NCBI GenBank assembly: GCA_014529385.2
Contig: CM043962.1
Coordinates: 92,037,180 to 92,101,179 of the forward strand
Length of the DNA: 64,000 nt
DNA from: Adiantum capillus-veneris
Lineage: Eukaryota > Streptophyta > Polypodiopsida > Polypodiales > Pteridaceae
Direction of reading: 5' to 3'
In this document: piece after piece, positions 1 to 11,033 of the stretch
Layout of the letters: the number at the start of each line of letters is the position of its first letter
How positions within the stretch are numbered: the first letter of the stretch is position 1
Position numbers and translations under genes: made by a program
Notes under the pieces: model-generated
The model's database searches: none
Told to the model about the DNA's origin: nothing
Seen by the model: the letters and a program-made list of their open reading frames with translations, nothing else

Positions 1-868
1 GAAAGTTCAATCTGGCTTACATAAGACTATTGAGAGGAATTTAATAGTAACATGCTTCTTTATGAGAGAAAAAAAATGAGAAAGTGACACTAGCATTTTT
101 AAAAACTTGTTGTCACAATAAAGTATTACATTTTTTGAAAACAAGTATATTGATGAATTATATAAATTACAATATATTCCAAACCCATTAAAAACAAGGT
201 AAAAATTCACTATGGTCTACATAAAGCTATAGAGAAGAATTTCATAATAAGAGGCTTCTTTGTGAGAGAGAAAAATACAAAGTGACACTAGTATTTTACA
301 ACATGTGGTAGCAAAATAAAATATTATGTTTTTTTTTTAAGTGAATTATTTAAATTACAATATATTTCAAAAGCATAAAAAATAATATTTGATACAATAC
401 TCACTATCAATAACACGGTAAAAATTCACTATGGTCTACATAAGGCTATAGAGAAGAATTTCATAATAAGAGGCTTCTTTGTGAGAGAGAAAAATACAAA
501 GTGACACTAGTATTTTACAACATGTGGTAGTAAAATAAAATATTATGTTTTTTTGAAAAAAAAAGGTGAATTATCTAAATTACAATATATTTCAAAAGCA
601 TAAAAAATAATGTTTGATACAATACTCACTATCAATAACAATGTAAAAATTCACTATGGTCTACATAAGGCTATAGAGAAGAATTTCGTAATAAGAGGCT
701 TCTTTTTGAGAGAGAAAAATACAAAGTGACACTAATATTTTACAACATGCGGTAGCAAAATAAAATATTATGTTTTTTTTTAAAAAAGTGAATTGTTTAA
801 ATTACAATATATTTCAAAAGCATAAAAAATAATGTTTGATACAATACTCACTATCAATCACACATGTA
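1..868. repeat. Tandem satellite-like repeat, about 4 copies of 200-224 bp
   Basis: AT-rich units share the landmark AAAAATTCACTATGGTCTAC, which starts at 201, 421 and 645 (spacing 220 and 224). A more diverged copy begins at about position 1, so the array runs off the left edge of the window. Units 2-4 are very similar and differ mainly in the length of a T/A homopolymer about 110 bp into each unit. No coding potential is seen; the short ORFs here are chance. Confidence 0.85.
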
Positions 869-894
869 AAGACTTTCTCACAAATGCCTAAAAG

Positions 895-1585
895 AAATAA
901 TAATAAAAAGTTTATCACCATTAGCTTACCATGTGGCACTAATCCGCAAGCTTTATCCGATGGTTCAAAGATGCACCTAACATTCATCTCTTTGCTAAGG
1001 ATTACTTATGTAGTCCACTAATGATCGAGAAAACACTTGGAAGCATTGTAAGAAACTGAGAAACAAAGCAAAAAGAAGATGGGAAAGACTCTGTGGCCCA
1101 ATACTCAATGCCCTTTTTTTTTTTAATACCAAAATTCACAATTGTGAGTGAATTATGTTGATCATCCCAAAAACTTACAAGAACTTGCCCCCAGGGCTAG
1201 AAAAATACATTTTTCCTAACCCATCAAAATAAGGGAAAACTTGAACTTATCCCGGTTTTTAGGTCAAAATTTGAAGCTTTTGCCGGTAATTACACTAAAA
1301 CTTGTGTAAATTTTGCCGGTTTCCTTAAAGGCAAACTCAAAACCTAACCGGGATTTTACAATTTCAGCCGGTTAAAATACATTGGCCCCTTTGAAGAGGG
1401 AGGTAAACAACTATTAACACCCTCTCACAACGGTCTACAAAAAATAATTAAAAAGAAAGTTTGTCAACATTAACTTGCCATGTGGCAATAATTAGCAAGC
1501 TTTATCCAATGGTCCACAATTACACCACCCAAAATGCAACGCTTTGCTAAAGGCTTATTTAGTCTAACAAAGAAATCACGAGGGT
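895..1585. repeat. Diverged direct repeat pair (about 895-1030 and 1445-1580)
   Basis: Two segments about 549 bp apart share an ordered series of words, for example CCATGTGGCA, GCAAGCTTTATCC and CTTTGCTAA, at perhaps two-thirds identity. The spacer, about 1200-1400, contains repeated GCCGGT/CCGG words. It could be two copies of an old element or the ends of one larger element. No open reading frame of note is present. Confidence 0.5.
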
Positions 1586-3040
1586 GGGGTTAAAATACAC
1601 ATAAATAAGCACACTTTCTTTATAGCTTCTCAAAAGTAGAAATTTAGTTATTTAAGCATGTTTTTTTAATTTATATTTTTTAAAATTTACAAGGAGCATT
1701 TTAATTATTTTTTTGTTTAGATGTATCATTTTCAAAATTCTAAACAATAGAATTGTAAGTTAAGAGACACTTTTCAAGAGACTAATATGCTTTAACATGC
1801 CTATATGATCTTTCACCTCGTTGCACTTAAAAGATCTTAACACGAAGATGACTTGGACAGACCCATCATTTGAAGCTTTGATGTAGGGTGCCAGTGACCT
1901 CTCAACAACATGCACACACATCGTAGCTTATGTTAGCAATGATCTCTCCTGCACTTTGTGCACAATGTTTAGTAAAACTTCAAAATTTGACCCTATTGTT
2001 CACAGGTAGCTAGTTTAGCTGATTTTCTGAGAGTTGTAGTTGGAAAAAAGCTAAAGCCAATGTGCAATGTATCTAGTTTTCAGATGAGGGAAAGGGGTTG
2101 GCCAATACTTTTGGGGCCCCCTTTTTTCGGATTCAGTGGGCTTTCTCTTTTGTCTTCCACATCATAGCGCATGCCGGAGTGACCTTTACTTTCGTGGAGC
2201 ACTGATAAGGAAACACCCACAAGCACACTTGTTCATAGTTAACCTTTCACTAGCTTTGTTGTCATGGTCACTCAACAGAAAACCTTGTGTGCAAATGTTT
2301 TGGGGTAGAAATCGCATCCATGGATACAACAATGTATGCTTGGCCAATCAGTGATTTGTAGTGTGTGCTAGAAAATAAAAGTGCAACACATGTCCATTCA
2401 TAGTGTGAACTAATGCGTTCTAAGAGTTGTGTTGGAAAATGATGTGCATCATGCATCTAGGCATGCACTATTCAAGTGGTGCTATAGGCATGGTTTAGAC
2501 TCCACGGACAAACAGCATGAGCATGGGAAAGCATCCATCGTGGATACGGTAGATTAAATGAAGGTGAACCCACCAAGTAGTTGGCCAACACGTCCCTCTC
2601 GAAAACAAAAGATTTCTTCGTCTCTTTGGAGTTCCCATTGTTGATAGCGAATGGATTCGTGCTAGTATCTCCGCTTGTAGGTTGTGAGACATTTTGTGAG
2701 GTTTAACATCGTGTGAACTTTCGTGTGGTCTCAACGATCACCTATAACATATGTACCTATTACGTGTGAAGGATATTTTTAATTCAAAAAATATCTAGGG
2801 TTACTTCACCAAATTTAGAGATCTAATAGAAAAAGGGTGTGTTATAATTTACCAAACAAGGAATATAATCCTACCCTTTGAACGCATATGATATAGTAGT
2901 TTTACATAGAGTGAACACCTAGACTGTGTATGTTAACAACAAGTTGTGCAATGACAACTAGGCTCATAGGTGCCTTGCGTGAAATATGAACCTTCCACTG
3001 ACAACGCTTTTGGTGAAATTACCAAAAGTTCTCTTAGAAA
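1586..3040. other. Intergenic, nothing recognised
   Basis: I see no supported gene, RNA or transposon structure here. The open frames are short, overlap on opposite strands and show no family motifs. Confidence 0.5.
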
Positions 3041-3043
3041 ATG

Positions 3044-3082
3044 TCAGTGTGTGTGTGTGTGTGTGTGTGTGCGTGCGCGCGC
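3044..3082. repeat. (GT)n microsatellite
   Basis: A run of GT dinucleotides grades into GTGCGTGCGCGCGC. The ORFs that read it as alternating Cys-Val or Thr-His are artefacts. Confidence 0.95.
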
Positions 3083-3380
3083 AAATTCAAGGAGCAAGGA
3101 AGCAGCCCACCATGGCCGGCCAGGTAGAAGAGGTAAACGGATCTTGAATAAGAAAGGGCGCAATTTGCACACGTGTGAGGGCCCAGGAGGACGGTAGGTG
3201 GTCAAAGATGAGGCCAGGTGATCAACATTCCAAAGGAAAAGGGAGCGATTTCTTATCTTCAAGAATAGTACTCTTGCATGTGATGACTCCTCACATTTCC
3301 AAAACCGGAGGCTCTCTTCTGTTGAATTGAGAGAGGGCAGCGCAACCTGCTGACTTAGTCATTAGCTGCTAGAACCATAC

Positions 3381-3390
3381 GTATATAAAG
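3381..3390 (+). promoter_or_regulatory. Candidate TATA box of the DUF4228 gene
   Basis: GTATATAAAG lies about 260 bp upstream of the ATG at 3651 in the gene orientation. This would give a 5' leader of about 230 nt. It is a sequence match only; no start site can be seen directly. Confidence 0.5.
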
Positions 3391-3475
3391 CCCTTTTGTC
3401 AAAAGCGAGAAACGCTGATTCAAAAGAAGTGGTTTGATTAGTCATTAATTCAACCCTGTTGATTAGTGGGTTGCT

Positions 3476-3612
3476 TCACCTAATCCGGCAAATTGGGCGC
3501 TTAATCTGTTTCCTTAATCAGGTAAAGTGGGCGCTTAAATCTGTTGGGGCGCACTTTCGATAACTGGGTATTCAGCGTTTTGCCCTAATTGGGTAAGTGG
3601 GCGCGCTTGCTG
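3476..3612 (+). repeat. Three GTGGGCGC-type repeats in the DUF4228 leader
   Basis: Three imperfect copies of a TAAT-x-GG-x-AAxTGGGCGC motif follow one another at about 3480, 3514 and 3586 (TTGGGCGCTTAAT, GTGGGCGCTTAAAT, GTGGGCGCGCTT). They lie between the TATA-like box and the start codon. They could be transcription-factor sites or a decayed minisatellite; the sequence alone does not decide. Confidence 0.5.
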
Positions 3613-3650
3613 AGCTCTACACATAATCAGGCAGTTCGGGGCTTCTTCAT

Positions 3651-4304
3651 ATGGGCAATTGTGGCCTTGGCAGACACGCTGGCTTCAAGCCGGTTGTCAA
3701 GCTTGTGCACAGCAATGGTCTCATTGAAGAGTTCCACAGGCCGCTTCAAGCAGGCGAGCTTCTCGTCGATTACCCCGATCACTTCATTTGCCACGTTGAT
3801 GGCCTCTCTCAGCTTCTCTTAGGTGGCGGCTCCAATGGCTTGCTTGCCACCCTCTCAGAGTCGGATGAAATGGATGTTGGACAGATCTACTTTTTGCTCC
3901 CCAAGCGTATGCTCAATACAGCCCCATCGCATGCAGACATCTCTGCATTGATCTCCAAAGCTTCGATGGCCAGGAAAGCAAGCTACAAAGGCTCCCAATT
4001 AGCCCCCCTTCCATTGCCTGCAAGACGTGGAACATATGGCCATAATGATGATGATGATGACGAGGAGGAAGAGGATGAGAAAGAGCGGGGCCGTGCTATG
4101 TCACGCGCATTTGTGCAACGCGTGCTCGCAGAAGCAAAGCTGCAAATGGAGAAGCGCACTGCTGCAGACCCTTCGCTAGGCAGTGGCAATCCAGAACTGC
4201 AGAGTGCCTACACAAGCCATATATTGGCGAAAAGTTGTGCACGCCTATGGAGGCCTCCACTTGACACTATCTATGAAGAGGGAGTCTCTGTCACAGCCAG
4301 CTGA
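3651..4304 (+). CDS. DUF4228 (PADRE) domain protein, N-myristoylation/palmitoylation start
   Basis: This is a single-exon gene of 217 residues. It opens with MGNC, the usual start of plant DUF4228/PADRE proteins; Gly2 fits N-myristoylation and Cys4 fits palmitoylation, so membrane attachment is expected. Residues about 16-55 (VVKLVHSNGLIEEF, then DYPDHFICHVDG) match the conserved N-terminal core, and QIYFLLP near residue 77 is the second conserved block. Residues about 131-145 form an acidic, probably disordered Asp/Glu run, and the C-terminal part is Ser/Arg-rich. Length and layout are normal for the family. Family members are known mainly as stress-responsive genes; the molecular role is unclear. 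An ORF starting at 3589 in another frame is only a shadow. The frame is unbroken, so the gene looks intact. Confidence 0.88.
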   Translation: MGNCGLGRHAGFKPVVKLVHSNGLIEEFHRPLQAGELLVDYPDHFICHVDGLSQLLLGGGSNGLLATLSESDEMDVGQIYFLLPKRMLNTAPSHADISALISKASMARKASYKGSQLAPLPLPARRGTYGHNDDDDDEEEEDEKERGRAMSRAFVQRVLAEAKLQMEKRTAADPSLGSGNPELQSAYTSHILAKSCARLWRPPLDTIYEEGVSVTAS

Positions 4305-4315
4305 AAGAGAGCCCT

Positions 4316-4402
4316 ATTGGGTCATAGAAGATTTGAACCCACAACCTCTGGAGGGCAAGCGGGGACTTATGGGAGGTCCCAAGCTCTCACAACAAGAGGC
4401 AA
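4316..4402 (-). mobile_element. tRNA-derived SINE head, fragment
   Basis: Read on the minus strand, the segment has a tRNA-like order: GTTGTGAGAGCTTGG (A-box-like), then GACCTCCCATAAGTCCCC, then GAGGTTGTGGGTTCAAATC (B-box-like, compare GGTTCGANTCC). It sits directly after the stop of the DUF4228 gene, in its likely 3' UTR and antisense to it. No true tRNA fold or SINE tail was established. Confidence 0.45.
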
Positions 4403-4961
4403 GAGTGACTTTTGCATTGATCCGCAGCAGCTCATCGGTCTTCAGAGTGTTAGGACAAAGAGGTTGAAGGGCATTCAAATGCAAGTACTGAGTTATTCTC
4501 TGCGTGTGGGCACCGGTTTGATCACACAATTCCCAAGCTTTGATTCAAGCAAAGATGTGTTTAATGAGCCTTGGATGATACCATTGTGTATGCCAAAAGC
4601 TCAGGATTGGGGCTTGCTGGTGCTTCTTTGCAGAAGCATAAACAACAGATTCATATTTAGACATAAGTCAATAGATTATATGATGAATAGCAAATTGCTA
4701 AGTGATTGTATAGATAGAAACTCATGTATATACAACTTGAAAAGATTTTGCCACTTCGTGCTTCTCAGTGTAAGTGTAATCCACATTTTTCTGCTTCTAT
4801 GTGAATGTTCCTTTTCAGTATGAGAGGAGACACGTTGTTGTTGAAGCTTAATATGCATGCTTCAAAAACCACGAGACATATCGGCAACTCCATCGTGAGG
4901 AGAGATCAACACAAGAAGTTTTGGACAGATTCTCACAATAATTCCCACATTATGACTAAAC

Positions 4962-5078
4962 TCAACATCATGAGCTTCCGTGAGGGAGGCACGGCATACA
5001 GGGCCGGCGGTCCCCTGTCCCCAATCGTACCTAGCTAGGTATGTGGTGCCTCCCGAGCAAAAGCTCATGATGTTATGC
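4962..5078. mobile_element. Foldback (MITE-like) element, copy 1, one arm shortened
   Basis: ACATCATGAGCTTCCGTGAG at the left is the inverted partner of the right end, which reads CCTCCCGAGCAAAAGCTCATGATGTT. The inner right arm ACCTAGCTAGGTATGTGGTG is kept, but its left partner is mostly missing. The same family occurs complete at 6445-6730. There is no coding capacity. Confidence 0.6.
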
Positions 5079-5127
5079 ATTGTATGAAAAACATTTAAAA
5101 AGGCTCCCTTTCACACATGAGAAATTG

Positions 5128-5290
5128 TTGATCGATTCTAGCCTGAATCAATGATCGGAGAGATCGATGAACTACGTCCTTGGATGAAGCCAAGGGTTGA
5201 TCGATTCTAGCCTGAATCAATGATCGGGAGAGATCGATGAACTACATCCTTGGATGAAGCCAAGGGTTGATCAATTCTAGCCTAAACGTG
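5128..5290. repeat. Tandem repeat, 69-70 bp, about 2.3 copies
   Basis: TTGATCGATTCTAGCC starts at 5128 and 5197, and in a variant form at 5267. The copies are nearly identical in between (TGAACTACGTCCTTGGATGA). No function is visible. Confidence 0.85.
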
Positions 5291-5486
5291 ATCATTGTGG
5301 GTTCCCCTATGCTTGAACCTAGCAGAAGGCACATATCCTAATAAGGCAATGCTTGAACCTAGCATAAGGCTATCCTACTGGCTCTTCCTTTATTATATTC
5401 ATTTCTATAGAGATAATTCCTTAGGATTCCTTCCATTACAGTTCAAGGTTATCATAGGTCTATTGCCCTTTCCTCATAAGGAGGAT

Positions 5487-5558
5487 GTGAATTCGAACTC
5501 ACGCGGGGGTGCAGCAGTGACTCCGTGCGCTCTGACTTAACCACTCGAGCAACAATCG
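5487..5558 (-). mobile_element. tRNA-Leu/Ser-like SINE head or tRNA relic
   Basis: The minus strand reads GCTCGAGTGGTTAAGTCAG, close to the A-box region of class II plant tRNAs. About 35 nt later comes GAGTTCGAATTC, a B-box-like block. The acceptor stem does not close and the anticodon arm is poor, so this is not a working tRNA gene. It is most likely the RNA polymerase III promoter head of a SINE, whose body would extend towards 5380. Confidence 0.5.
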
Positions 5559-5828
5559 ACAGCTGTTCCAGATCATCCTAGTTTCTTTTACAAAAAAATG
5601 CTCGCAGCACAGCCTTTCGCTTCGGCCACCGCCTTGCCATGCACTCGAAGATATGACGCAGGAAGCTCCTCAAACTAGATTCTAGATTCTTCTTGGACCC
5701 GCAGTAGCAAGAAAACTGGTCTTACTCAGAGTTTCTGCCATTGGAACCGCAGGCAGAAAGTACGTCTGATGTAGCTGGCTATGGCAAAGGCTAAAGGAAA
5801 GCTTCATCGAGCAGGCATATACTTTCTG

Positions 5829-5880
5829 TAGCGCTCTCTCTCTCTCTCTCTCTCTCTCTCCCCCGCCACACCCCCCCCCC
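5829..5880. repeat. (CT)n followed by C-rich run
   Basis: A CT microsatellite is followed by CCCCCGCCACACCCCCCCCCC. The long minus-strand ORF across it owes its length to this low-complexity run. Confidence 0.9.
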
Positions 5881-6171
5881 AAACCGACTGAAATCGCCTC
5901 CTCAGGAGCATCTCTCTTTATTCGCCTCTTCTTTTCATTTTCAAAGATTGTATCACCTACCAAGGCAATGCACTCTCTTAACAAGGAAAGGAAGTATGCT
6001 TTGCAATCCTTTTGTCGATTCTTATCCAACAGGGGCTCACCTCCTTTTGTTGATCGTTGAGCCTCTGATCCTTTAGCATGGAAAAAGTAAGTGGCATGCA
6101 ACTCTGAAGTATACTCAGTTACATTACTCCTCTTTTACTGACGTAGTTATGATGAGGGATATAATTTGAAT

Positions 6172-6300
6172 GCCCCGACCCCATATGAGAACTAAAGCCA
6201 TTGCGTTAAATTTCGATGTGAGCGCATGGCAACAATTAGTTGCCCCGACCCCATAGGAGAGCTCTACTACTAAAGCCATTGCGTTAAATTTCGAGCGCTA
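6172..6300. repeat. Direct repeat, about 70 bp, 2 copies
   Basis: GCCCCGACCCCATA occurs at about 6172 and 6242, and each copy is followed by CTAAAGCCATTGCGTTAAAT. The second copy carries a short insertion. No gene is seen. Confidence 0.75.
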
Positions 6301-6444
6301 GAGCCTAGTGTCGCTAGCGAATGTCCTTGATATAAAAGATCTTGGACTTTTGAATGGCGCTTGCTAGTGCCACATAGCTAGAAGCACTCAAACCTATCGA
6401 AATACCAGATAAGAAACTCTACAGCTATTGTGACTTACCTCAAC

Positions 6445-6628
6445 ACCATGAGCTTCTGTGAGGGAGGCACCACATACCTAGCTAGGTACGATTGGGGGCA
6501 GGGGACCGCCGGCCCGGTGGGGGGCCCGGTGGTCCCCTGCCCCCAATCGTACCTAGCTAGGTATGTGGTGCCTCTCGAGCAAAAGCTCTAGCTAGGTACG
6601 ATTGGAGACAAGGGACCGTCGGCCCGAT

Positions 6629-6660
<32 letters not shown>

Positions 6661-6730
6661 CCCGCCCCCAATTGTACCTAGTTAGGTATGCGATGCCTCT
6701 CGAGCAGAAGCTCATGATGTTAGGCATTGT
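6445..6730. mobile_element. Foldback (MITE-like) element, copy 2, with an extra arm
   Basis: The left arm (ACCACATACCTAGCTAGG, then ACGATTGGGGGCAGGGGACC) is followed by a GC-rich centre and an almost perfect inverted arm ending at about 6585. A third, more diverged arm pair with a G-tract (about 6631-6657) follows, and the element closes with AAGCTCATGATGTTA. The outer end matches copy 1 at 4962-5078. RNA from this DNA would form a stem of 60 bp or more. There is no ORF; the family is likely a non-autonomous DNA transposon or foldback repeat. Confidence 0.65.
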
Positions 6731-6829
6731 ATGAAAAACAGTGAAAAAGACTCCGTTTTCCTACATGATAAAATTTTAAAATCTTCTTGTGAATGTCTAG
6801 ATAGTGCTATACAATGACCTTGCTTAATT

Positions 6830-7130
6830 AGCATGCCAGTGTAAGATCCTTGCTTAATTAACAATCCACTGTAAGATCCTACCTTGTTAACGCCTGTGCA
6901 TATGATAGGATTGTAAGAATTCCTTAGTATAATACACAAGATAATATGGTTATTAATGTCTAAAGATGGATTGTAAGATCCTACCTTGTTAACGCCTGTG
7001 CATATGATAGGATTGTAAGAATTCCTTAGTATAATACACAAGATAATATGGTTATTAATGTCTAAAGAGGGTGTCTATACAATGACCTTGCCTAATCAAA
7101 CACCCAAGTGTAAGATCCTACCTTGTTTGG
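6830..7130. repeat. Tandem repeat, about 102 bp, 2 copies plus shorter related units
   Basis: GTAAGATCCTACCTTGTTAA starts at 6871 and 6973. The intervening sequence, with GTGCATATGATAGG and AATATGGTTATTAATG, is the same in both copies. Shorter GTAAGATCC units flank the pair at 6841 and 7110. The minus-strand ORF here simply reads the repeat. Confidence 0.85.
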
Positions 7131-7559
7131 GCCCATGCATACTCGAAGAGCGGTATCTTTGGTAATTATACGTCAATGTAGGTAAATTTTTCATGAGCTA
7201 GACTCACATTACTCAATATGGCTGACACCGTTGCCAAATAAGAAAGAAAATACCAAATTACAAGACATAAAATCATCATCCCAACAATGCTCAAACCATT
7301 ACTTTCTCCTCGACTGCATGTTTTGACACTTTTGATATATGACACACCACTCTTAGCCACAACTTTGTCCTCACCCTGTTTAACAAGGAAGAGATGAGCA
7401 AATCAACTTTCCCAGAAGAGACTAATGCCATTAAGCATGTTCAGGAATTTCAAAAACCTTTGGAAAACCTTAAGGGAGCTAAATGGCACTACATAATGTT
7501 GAAGGGTTGTTGGCTTAAAGCATCGCCAGAAATGCACACAAAAAAAAAGTGCTCTTAGT

Positions 7560-7935
7560 GTGAAAAGTGGTTGATTCACCTTTTTTTCTTGGTGTATCAT
7601 ACCAAAGTAAGAGATCCCTTGTTTGGGGGTAGCATATGATTACATCAATAGTTTTTAAGATAGAATATAGAGAGCAAAATATGAATACACTTCTAGTTTT
7701 TGGCCTTCTAAAAGAAGGCTTGGAGGAGAAGAGAGTTTTTTGGTAGGCTATAACTTGCAATAAGTGCATTCCAAGAGACAAAATTTCAGACTACAACAAC
7801 AAGATCAATTATGAAACTCACCATTGTTTTTCAATACAATGACATGTCTTTCCTTCATGTTATCAAAAAGTATTTAGGCATCAATGCCATGTATCATTAG
7901 AAAATTTTGGAGGTCATTTAGAAGGCCTTATTGAA
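7560..7935. repeat. Dispersed repeat family R1, unoccupied copy
   Basis: The segment CTTGGTGTATCATACC ... CTTCTAGTTTTTGGCCTTC ... TTGGAGGAGAAGAGAGTT also occurs at 23880-24066 plus 29571-29620, where it is split by a copia element. The downstream part GCATTCCAAGAGACA recurs at about 20045, 31070 and 31195. This copy shows the site before the copia insertion. The repeat's class is unknown. Confidence 0.7.
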
Positions 7936-8211
7936 GAGAGAGAAAGAAGGCGCAACCAATGAGCAGTAACCTTACATAACGTAGAAATGCATGTAAAATA
8001 GCACAAAAATGAAAGAAAGAGTTTAAAATATTGAGATTTGTCCCATTTTCATAAAGTAACTTCCTCGTCTCACAAAGTAGGGCCCATTGCCAGTAGCCAT
8101 CAAGTTGCTGAGACCTGACTATTGATTGATAGCTAACTCTCTCCCTTTATTAAAAGATATCCACTCCCTTTATGAAAAGTTTTCAAAACTCATTCTCTCT
8201 CCATTATAGCT

Positions 8212-9449
8212 ATGGCTTCGTCTTCTTCCCGCCCAAGAAGTTCTAGAGGTTGCTCTACACTGTCCCCAACTACCCTCACCATTAGTGTGCCAAGAAGACT
8301 ATGTAGTAGCATAAGCACTATCTCAATCTCAAACTCTCTCACTACAGATAATAAGTGGCAAGAGCAAAGGATAAGCAAAGGTTCTTGGGTTCTTATGCAG
8401 TCAAGAAGGAGAAAAGGCTCGAAGGCAACAAATATGTTTTGTTTTGCATGGAAAGCAAGAGTTCTGGATTTCAAAGTCGAGGTTGGTAAGAAGACTGTGA
8501 AAGAGGTCTTTGTTCAACATGTTTTCACTCACTCTGATGTGATTGCTAACGGCAGCGATGTCTCCATAGTGCATAATCCACGGTGCAACTGTGAGTTAAT
8601 TATTTATCACTCCTCTATAAATGTTATCTTACATTTCAAATGTGAATCTGTTGTTTTCTTCTTTTATTACAAATATTTAATTAGGTTATACAGATGTTTG
8701 TATTTATTTCTATTCTTTTACATTCACAAATGTTTATCCTTCCTCATACAAGGAATGGGAGCCATTGGAGTGCATTATAGGTCTTATCTATGTGACCCAT
8801 GCTCATATTGGGGTCTTGCAGTATGCGGGTAGAACTAGCAAAAGCCTTGCAAACGAGGGTATTTTCTTCTATGACCATTTCTACCAATTCAATCAAAGGA
8901 ATCAGAGAGGAGTGTTGGTGAAGGCTTCTCTACCAACCAACTGGAACTCCGTGGATTGGCTTGTTCCCGGCACAACAATGAGTGAGGCATTGAGGAGTAG
9001 GCTCTATAGGGATGTTCAGAGGTCTCTCCGAACTCTATACCACTAAATTGGTGAAACTTGCAAATTTATGTCCTGTTGGTCTCTTTGTTGACTTATTTCA
9101 TACTTGCAATGTACATGTTGCTAAAACTATGCTGCTCTACAAATCATTTGATTCCCTCTTGTGTGATAAGCTTCTTGATCGAGGGTGGTATGTGAAAGAA
9201 ACAGATGGCATATGTTGCGAGATTTCTCTTGACACTTTCTTTGTAAAGTATATGCTTCCGACACAGACACTAATAATCTCCTTTTGGTACAAGCGTTCTC
9301 ACTTTGTTGAAGGTTGCTATGTCCCTATGGATCAAGCGGCAGCAAGTTTGGCAAACAATGTTGTCATAGACGTGGAAGTGGTGGACAAAGACCTAAATCT
9401 TATGACAGTAATTACAATAAGGCAGCAATGCAATTTTTTACAACTTTGA
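8212..9449 (+). pseudogene. Unrecognised coding-like fragments, plus strand
   Basis: Three overlapping frames give 206, 93 and 145 residues (8212-8832, 8765-9046, 9012-9449). The first opens with a Ser/Arg-rich stretch. The second has PTNWNSVDWLVPGTTMSEAL, and the third a mixed, globular-looking composition. A GTGAGT donor-like site near 8590 and an AG at about 8755 could bound an intron, but no junction that keeps a good frame was found. I recognise no family. It could be an old gene, or part of a transposon with neighbouring fragments. Confidence 0.3.
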
Positions 9450-9662
9450 CATGACATAGTGGAGGAGACTTCCGACATTGACTCCGTAAACTTTTATTTC
9501 TTTCTAGGCGGATGAAGAGTAATGCAATGAAGGGAGAAGCATTTTTTGTGTGGAGATCCTTCTGGCTGTATTCAAATCGTACCCATGTAATCTAGCCTGA
9601 ATGGCTTCAACGAAATGTGACTTTTTTGACTAGTTTAATCTTAATATTAAGTGTTTTCTCAC

Positions 9663-9663
<1 letters not shown>

Positions 9664-9717
<54 letters not shown>
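9664..9717. repeat. (CT)n microsatellite
   Basis: An almost uninterrupted CT run of about 50 bp. Confidence 0.95.
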
Positions 9718-9721
<4 letters not shown>

Positions 9722-9837
9722 AAAACAGGTACAACGAATCATTATGAAGTGTATTTCCAAGTACAAATTGTGGGTTGCGCAAGCGGCTTAAATACAGTTG
9801 CAGCAAATATGGGGGCGTGCTATTAATTGTGTATTGA

Positions 9838-9838
9838 G

Positions 9839-9901
<63 letters not shown>
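9838..9901. repeat. (CT)n microsatellite
   Basis: An uninterrupted CT run of about 62 bp, only 120 bp beyond the previous one. Confidence 0.95.
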
Positions 9902-9904
<3 letters not shown>

Positions 9905-10607
9905 ATTCGAAACACATAGACATGTAGACAGTATCAATTTAATGTATAAATGATGAATTACTATGTACATTTGTACGTACAAATTCCAATGTGCTCAATG
10001 GGCTTAAGTACATTCCTTGCAGGTATGGGACCAAAATGTCCTCTAGGTAAAAATCGTGAAGATGCCCTTCAAATGAAGGTGGAAAAATAGTAGTGCCGGG
10101 TGGATTAAGTAAACCCTTATGTGGTGTGTCATCAATCAACATAGTATTTTAAGCATCATAAGGCACATTGATCTATTCAAAGGGCTTGTAGAAAAGTTAT
10201 ACATGAGGTTTAGTTGGGTGGAAATGTCCCGCAATGGTAATACAATTTCTTTGACTATACACAAAATAAAAATCCAATCTCTGAATTTCAGCGAAATTGC
10301 AAACTATGTTAACAAGGGGATTCAAGTTTTGGGGTTGCACTGAAGACCAGATAGCAACCCTAAACCGTGGCATCAAAAAATTCAAAATTTCTTTGTGCCT
10401 AGTCGAATTACTACTCTGAGATTTCCCAAGCGAAACTACGTAAATAGGAGATCTATGTAGGTACAATGTATGACTATCGTAGCAGCAACAATCCATTGAG
10501 ATCCAAAATAATTAGTCTCCGAATCATTGTGTGCATACATATAAGTAGTTAGAAACAAAAAAGAGTATATTATTTAAGTACAATGGATATTACCGGAACA
10601 ACCATAA

Positions 10608-11033
10608 CTACTTGAAACAAGAGTCCATACTGGTCATCTCTCTGTTGTTGAGTGTCAATGTTCCCTTCTGTATTGCCAAAGGTATCCACCTCTTGTGATT
10701 GTGCAGTACAGGACTCTTGTGTTTCCATGGTTGAATGGTTAACTTGTTTTTTTGTCTGTTCCTGGCTTTGATTTGCAACGTTGGCCTCTCCTCTACATGG
10801 CCTAGACACTTTGTATCTTCTCTCGGCTCTGAAGATCTCTTCACATCAATAATTACTGGAGCTTGGATTCCCTCATATTGATCATGTGCCACAATAATAG
10901 GCACTCCCTTATCCTCCTCTACGTGGCCTAGACCCTCTGTTTCATTCCTCGGCTCTGAAGAGCATTTTACATCAGCATTTTCAAGAGCTTGGTCTACTTC
11001 ACATTGCTCTTCTCCAACTTCCGTTTCAGCCAC
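10608..11033 (-). pseudogene. Unrecognised acidic fragment downstream of the C48 relic
   Basis: This minus-strand frame of 141 residues contains a clear internal repeat: SSEPRNETEGLGHVEE near residues 26-41 and SSEPREDTKCLGHVEE some 45 residues later. The first half is Glu/Val-rich. It follows the Ulp1-like relic on the same strand, so it may belong to the same old element. No known domain is recognised. Confidence 0.35.

Noticed and set aside
3983-4189. Ser-rich ORF antisense to the DUF4228 gene
   Set aside because: It is the complement of the Asp/Glu codon run in the real gene.
5487-5558. Functional tRNA gene
   Set aside because: The A and B boxes are present in degenerate form, but the acceptor and anticodon stems do not close.
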